From Chloroflexi bacterium RBG_16_51_16 (lineage in GTDB: Bacteria > Chloroflexota > Anaerolineae > Anaerolineales > Villigracilaceae): a stretch of DNA of 6,818 bases. Every line of letters begins with the position of its first letter. Positions within the stretch are counted from its first letter, which is position 1. The DNA lies in NCBI GenBank assembly GCA_001796785.1, contig MGNL01000086.1, forward strand, positions 5,907 to 12,724. Reading direction: 5' to 3'. Positions 5,469-6,818 of this stretch are shown here, piece by piece. A model generated the notes under the pieces. That model was not told the origin of the DNA and did not search any database. It saw nothing but the letters and a program-made list of their open reading frames with translations. A program made the position numbers and the translations under genes.

Positions 5469-6818
5469 TCAAACCCCGCCCGGCTCTTTCCAGCTTACCG
5501 ATATTTGAGTGCCCTGGCCGATCGTGCTATTGATCTTTAGACCGGCACCGATAGCTTCGGCCCGTTCGCGCATGATCCGCAGGCCCAGGCTGGAAGGTTT
5601 GAGCTTGTTGATATCAAATCCGGCGCCATCGTCGCAGATCTCCAAGGTTGCGCCTGTACTTGAGAATTGTAGATTTACATCGACATGCGAGGCACGCGCA
5701 TACTTGGCTGCGTTGTTGAGACTTTCCTGCGCGATTCGATACAGGGCAACCTGCACCTCCGGTTGGAGCTTGCCTTCGCCCTCGATGTGCAGGTTGATCG
5801 GGAGGCGGGTTCGGCCAATAAGCGCCTCGCAAAGTTGTTTGAGCAGGTCCTCGAACCGCGATTGGGTTAAAGCGGAGGGTCTTAACTCAAGGAGGAGGGT
5901 GCGCATTTCTGCAAGGGCGCCGCGGGTGAGCTGGCGAAGTTCCTCCGTTGTACTGCGCGCTTCTTCAAAATCGCTCTCCCATAACTCCGGGAGCACTTCG
6001 GCGATGAGGCTGGCGGAAAATAGGGTTTGGGTGACGGCATCATGCAGATCGCGTGCCAACCGTGTTCGTTCTGCGATCACAGCCTCTTCGGCAGCCTTTG
6101 TGCTCAAGGCTTTTTCCGCCCGCCGGCGGTGGGCGATCTCTGCCAGAAGGCGCAGGTTGGTTTCCGCAAGTGCACGCGTGCGCTCCTCAACCCGGTATTC
6201 GAGTTCAGCGCGGTAATCTTGATCCTGTTTAGCCAACCTGTCCTTGGCCAGCCTTTCTTCATTGATATCTTCCATTAGTCCGACAAGATATTTCGGTTTA
6301 CCTTGATCGTCGGGCACTACCGAGTAGGTAACGCGCGCCCAAAGGGCTCCACCGTCTTTATGCATGTAACGGCGTTCGATCTGAAATCCGTTCCGCTCGC
6401 CCGAGATCATCTCCTTGAACTGGCTGGAACCAATCTGGCGGTCATCAGGATGCGATAGTTCTGTGACATCCATATTGAGGTATTCTTCGGTCGTGTACCC
6501 CAATATTCGCTGGGCTGCCTGATTGACGCCGATCACGCGGCGGTCGAGGCTCATCAAAGCCATACCGACCGAAGCGTTATCGAACATCGCCCGGAAGCGG
6601 GCTTCTGACTCACGCAGTTCTTCCCGGATCTTTTTACGACGGTCGATATCTTCCAGCATATGGATAATGAAAAGCGGATTCCCCTCCGAATTACGCACGA
6701 GGGAATTGGACGTCCTCCCCCAGAACACCTCTCCGTTGCTGCGAAGATACCGGCGTTCGGTTTCATATGAGTCGATCTTCCCGGACAGGATCTCCGCGTA
6801 GTCTTGGACGGACTGCTG
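5469..6818 (-). CDS. PAS-domain sensor histidine kinase, NarX/UhpB type (HisKA_3), N-terminus beyond the window
   Basis: The frame stays open to the window edge, so at least 449 residues are present and the N-terminus is missing. A GTG at 6728 is internal: the 30 codons before it continue a PAS domain (ERRYLRSNGEVFWGRT). Counting from the window edge, order is: C-terminal half of one PAS/PAC (1-65), a full PAS/PAC (about 71-187), a coiled-coil linker rich in Arg/Glu (188-250), the HisKA_3 dimerisation and phosphotransfer segment with LARDLHDAVTQTL (His259), and a GHKL ATPase with N-box ESLNNAAKYA (about 365-374), G1 box DDGAGFD (396-402) and GLRIMRERAEAIGA (412-425). All catalytic motifs are intact. 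No membrane segment is seen in the visible part, so sensing may be cytoplasmic through PAS domains, unless helices lie upstream. It is paired with the NarL-type regulator 85 bp downstream. The signal is unknown. Confidence 0.95.
   Translation of the reverse strand, partial: QQSVQDYAEILSGKIDSYETERRYLRSNGEVFWGRTSNSLVRNSEGNPLFIIHMLEDIDRRKKIREELRESEARFRAMFDNASVGMALMSLDRRVIGVNQAAQRILGYTTEEYLNMDVTELSHPDDRQIGSSQFKEMISGERNGFQIERRYMHKDGGALWARVTYSVVPDDQGKPKYLVGLMEDINEERLAKDRLAKQDQDYRAELEYRVEERTRALAETNLRLLAEIAHRRRAEKALSTKAAEEAVIAERTRLARDLHDAVTQTLFSASLIAEVLPELWESDFEEARSTTEELRQLTRGALAEMRTLLLELRPSALTQSRFEDLLKQLCEALIGRTRLPINLHIEGEGKLQPEVQVALYRIAQESLNNAAKYARASHVDVNLQFSSTGATLEICDDGAGFDINKLKPSSLGLRIMRERAEAIGAGLKINSTIGQGTQISVSWKEPGGV

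Noticed and set aside
5509..6216. A long plus-strand open frame (235 codons) opposite the histidine kinase gene.
   Set aside because: It is Arg/Ser-rich low-complexity antisense of a strongly supported kinase and shows no recognisable domain.
6726..6728. GTG at 6728 as the start of the histidine kinase.
   Set aside because: The frame remains open upstream to the window edge and encodes the continuation of the PAS domain, so this Val is internal.

Overview
All credible genes lie on the minus strand, so the biological reading order runs from the right edge (6818) to the left edge (1). The window holds seven genes, the first and last cut by the window edges. No RNA gene, mobile element, CRISPR array or tandem repeat was seen. 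Base composition is moderate and even across the genes. The NarL/UhpB-type PAS histidine kinase and the unusual exopolysaccharide operon suggest a free-living environmental bacterium. A Chloroflexota (Anaerolineae-like) origin is a low-confidence impression, not something the sequence proves.

Right block (6818 to 4235) is signal transduction. A PAS-PAS-HisKA_3-HATPase histidine kinase, missing its N-terminus, is followed after 85 bp by a NarL/FixJ-type response regulator with all receiver residues intact. After a further 153 bp comes a 120-residue stand-alone receiver domain. Its phospho-acceptor position aligns to Ser rather than Asp, so it is probably a pseudo-receiver.

A gene-free stretch (4234 to 3860) separates the blocks. 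It carries a nearly perfect 9-2-9 inverted repeat directly upstream of a TACAAT hexamer, a plausible operator/promoter for the second block.

Left block (3859 to 1) looks like one exopolysaccharide operon with gaps of 6 to 32 bp. It encodes a complete BcsB-like protein (740 aa; two copies of a carbohydrate-binding plus flavodoxin-like unit, C-terminal membrane anchor), a four-helix membrane protein with a degenerate GGDEF domain, a 91-residue two-helix membrane protein, and the N-terminus of a protein with GspE_N/MshEN modules. No BcsA or PilZ domain is visible. The truncated MshEN gene may continue into the missing glycosyltransferase (inference).

The most interesting possibility is a BcsB-dependent polysaccharide system in which usual c-di-GMP parts (PilZ on BcsA, an active cyclase) are replaced by non-canonical ones: a catalytically dead membrane GGDEF protein that keeps an RxxD motif, and an MshEN module with altered ligand residues. 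A two-component system with a pseudo-receiver lies just upstream and could control it.
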